Assembly (NCBI GenBank): GCA_945787485.1
Contig: CALZHV010000123.1
Coordinates: 1-6,495, forward strand
Origin: an uncultured Lachnospiraceae bacterium
GTDB taxonomy: Bacteria; Bacillota; Clostridia; Lachnospirales; Lachnospiraceae
DNA: 6,495 nt
Direction of reading: 5' to 3'
Numbering within the stretch: position 1 is the first letter of the stretch; every line of letters starts with the position of its first letter. The notes beneath the pieces are model-generated. The model worked only from the letters and a program-made list of their open reading frames with translations. It was not told the origin of the DNA and did not search any database. Both the position numbers and the translations under genes were made by a program. This document shows positions 5,650 through 6,495 of the stretch, one piece after another.

Positions 5650-6495
5650 AATTCTACTCCCTTTTCACCTGACTTTGTCTTTCCGATAACAAATGCTTTT
5701 TCACCTGCAGCTTCTATAGCTTTGATTGTCTTGTCAACATCAGCAGGATCAATTGCAAGTACCATACCGATACCCATATTAAATGTATTGTACATCATAT
5801 GCTCTTCGATATCGCCCTTCTTAGCCATAAGTTTAAAGATAGCAGGCACTTCGTATGAATTCTTGTCAACTACGGCAGTAATATTATCAGGAAGCATACG
5901 CGGAATATTTTCATAGAAACCACCACCTGTAATATGACTGCATCCCTTTATAGTAACACCTGCATTCTTAACTGACTTTAATGCCTTAACATATATAATT
6001 GTTGGTGCAAGTAAAGCTTCACCAAGCGTCTTTCCTAATTCATCATAGTATGTATCCAATGACTCCTTTGTCATGTCAAATACTTTACGTACTAATGAGA
6101 ATCCATTACTGTGAACACCGCTTGATGCGATACCTACCAAAACGTCTCCGTCTTTAATATTTGCTCCTGTTATCAAATCCTTCTTATCAATAACACCTAC
6201 TGCAAAACCTGCCAAATCATAATCTTCCTCAGGCATAAGACCCGGATGCTCTGCTGTCTCGCCTCCGATAAGAGCGCATTCCGACTGTACGCAGCCTTCT
6301 GCAACACCACTTACGATAGTTGCAATTTTTTCAGGATAATTCTTTCCGCATGCGATGTAATCAAGGAAGAATAACGGATCACCTCCGGCACATGCAACAT
6401 CGTTAACGCACATTGCAACTGCGTCAATACCGATTGTATCGTGCTTATCCATAATCATTGCAAGCTTAACCTTTGTTCCGCATCCGTCTGTTCCT
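5643..6495 (-). CDS. purM: Phosphoribosylformylglycinamidine cyclo-ligase (AIR synthetase), N-terminus outside window
   Basis: PurM uses ATP to close the imidazole ring of FGAM, giving AIR, the fifth step of purine synthesis. The frame is open to the window edge, so the 283 visible residues are the C-terminal part of a protein usually about 340-350 long; some 60 residues are missing. The visible part starts GTDGCGTKVKLA, a hallmark near residue 60, and continues with DKHDTIGIDAVAMCVNDV, IGGETAEHPG, ASSGVHSNGFSLVRK, HITGGGFYENIPR and YNTFNMGIGMV, all typical of the PurM/PurL ATPase superfamily. An ATG at 6458 could be mistaken for a start, but the conserved sequence upstream of it shows it is internal. 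It heads the purM-purN-purD run in this window and overlaps purN by 7 nt. Confidence 0.97.
   Translation of the reverse strand, partial: GTDGCGTKVKLAMIMDKHDTIGIDAVAMCVNDVACAGGDPLFFLDYIACGKNYPEKIATIVSGVAEGCVQSECALIGGETAEHPGLMPEEDYDLAGFAVGVIDKKDLITGANIKDGDVLVGIASSGVHSNGFSLVRKVFDMTKESLDTYYDELGKTLGEALLAPTIIYVKALKSVKNAGVTIKGCSHITGGGFYENIPRMLPDNITAVVDKNSYEVPAIFKLMAKKGDIEEHMMYNTFNMGIGMVLAIDPADVDKTIKAIEAAGEKAFVIGKTKSGEKGVELC

Noticed and set aside
6456..6458. ATG as the start of purM
   Set aside because: The frame is open upstream and encodes the conserved GTDGCGTKVKLA, so this Met is internal and the gene continues beyond the window.

Overview
This is an AT-rich bacterial window in which every supported gene lies on the minus strand. 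Read in the direction of transcription (high to low coordinates), the order is purM (5' end cut off by the window) - purN - purD - a short GntR/YtrA-type regulator - clpC - a 137-residue protein of unknown function - radA (3' part cut off by the window). Strong Shine-Dalgarno sites (GGAGG, AGGAG, GGGAG), clpC-radA linkage and AT-rich codon use point to a Firmicute of the class Clostridia. The gene set, and especially the small protein between clpC and radA, suggests Lachnospiraceae. That family placement is inference from remembered protein families, since no rRNA or other marker is present.

Region 3774-6495 holds three consecutive late enzymes of de novo purine synthesis: PurM (AIR synthetase), PurN (GAR formyltransferase) and PurD (GAR synthetase). 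purM and purN overlap by 7 nt, and purN and purD are 16 nt apart, so this is one operon. PurD makes GAR, PurN formylates it, and PurM closes the imidazole ring after the intervening PurL step, which is encoded elsewhere.

Region 904-3736 holds the regulator gene and clpC. The regulator stop codon lies 11 nt inside clpC, and the clpC Shine-Dalgarno lies within the regulator gene, so the two are probably translationally coupled. In Bacillus and many relatives clpC follows ctsR-mcsA-mcsB. Here those three genes are absent from the position and a GntR-family protein stands there instead. Only 37 nt, with no visible terminator, separate purD from the regulator, so transcription from the purine operon may continue into the proteolysis genes.

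Region 1-903 holds a 172-nt AT-rich spacer with a candidate promoter, the uncharacterised 137-residue protein, and after 23 nt the start of radA, which is cut in its Walker A motif. There are no tRNA or rRNA genes, mobile elements, CRISPR arrays or long repeats. Most of the content is ordinary core genome. The points worth a second look are the replacement of the CtsR/McsAB module by a GntR-type regulator, its coupling to clpC, the purine-to-proteolysis run-on, and the unexplained small protein.
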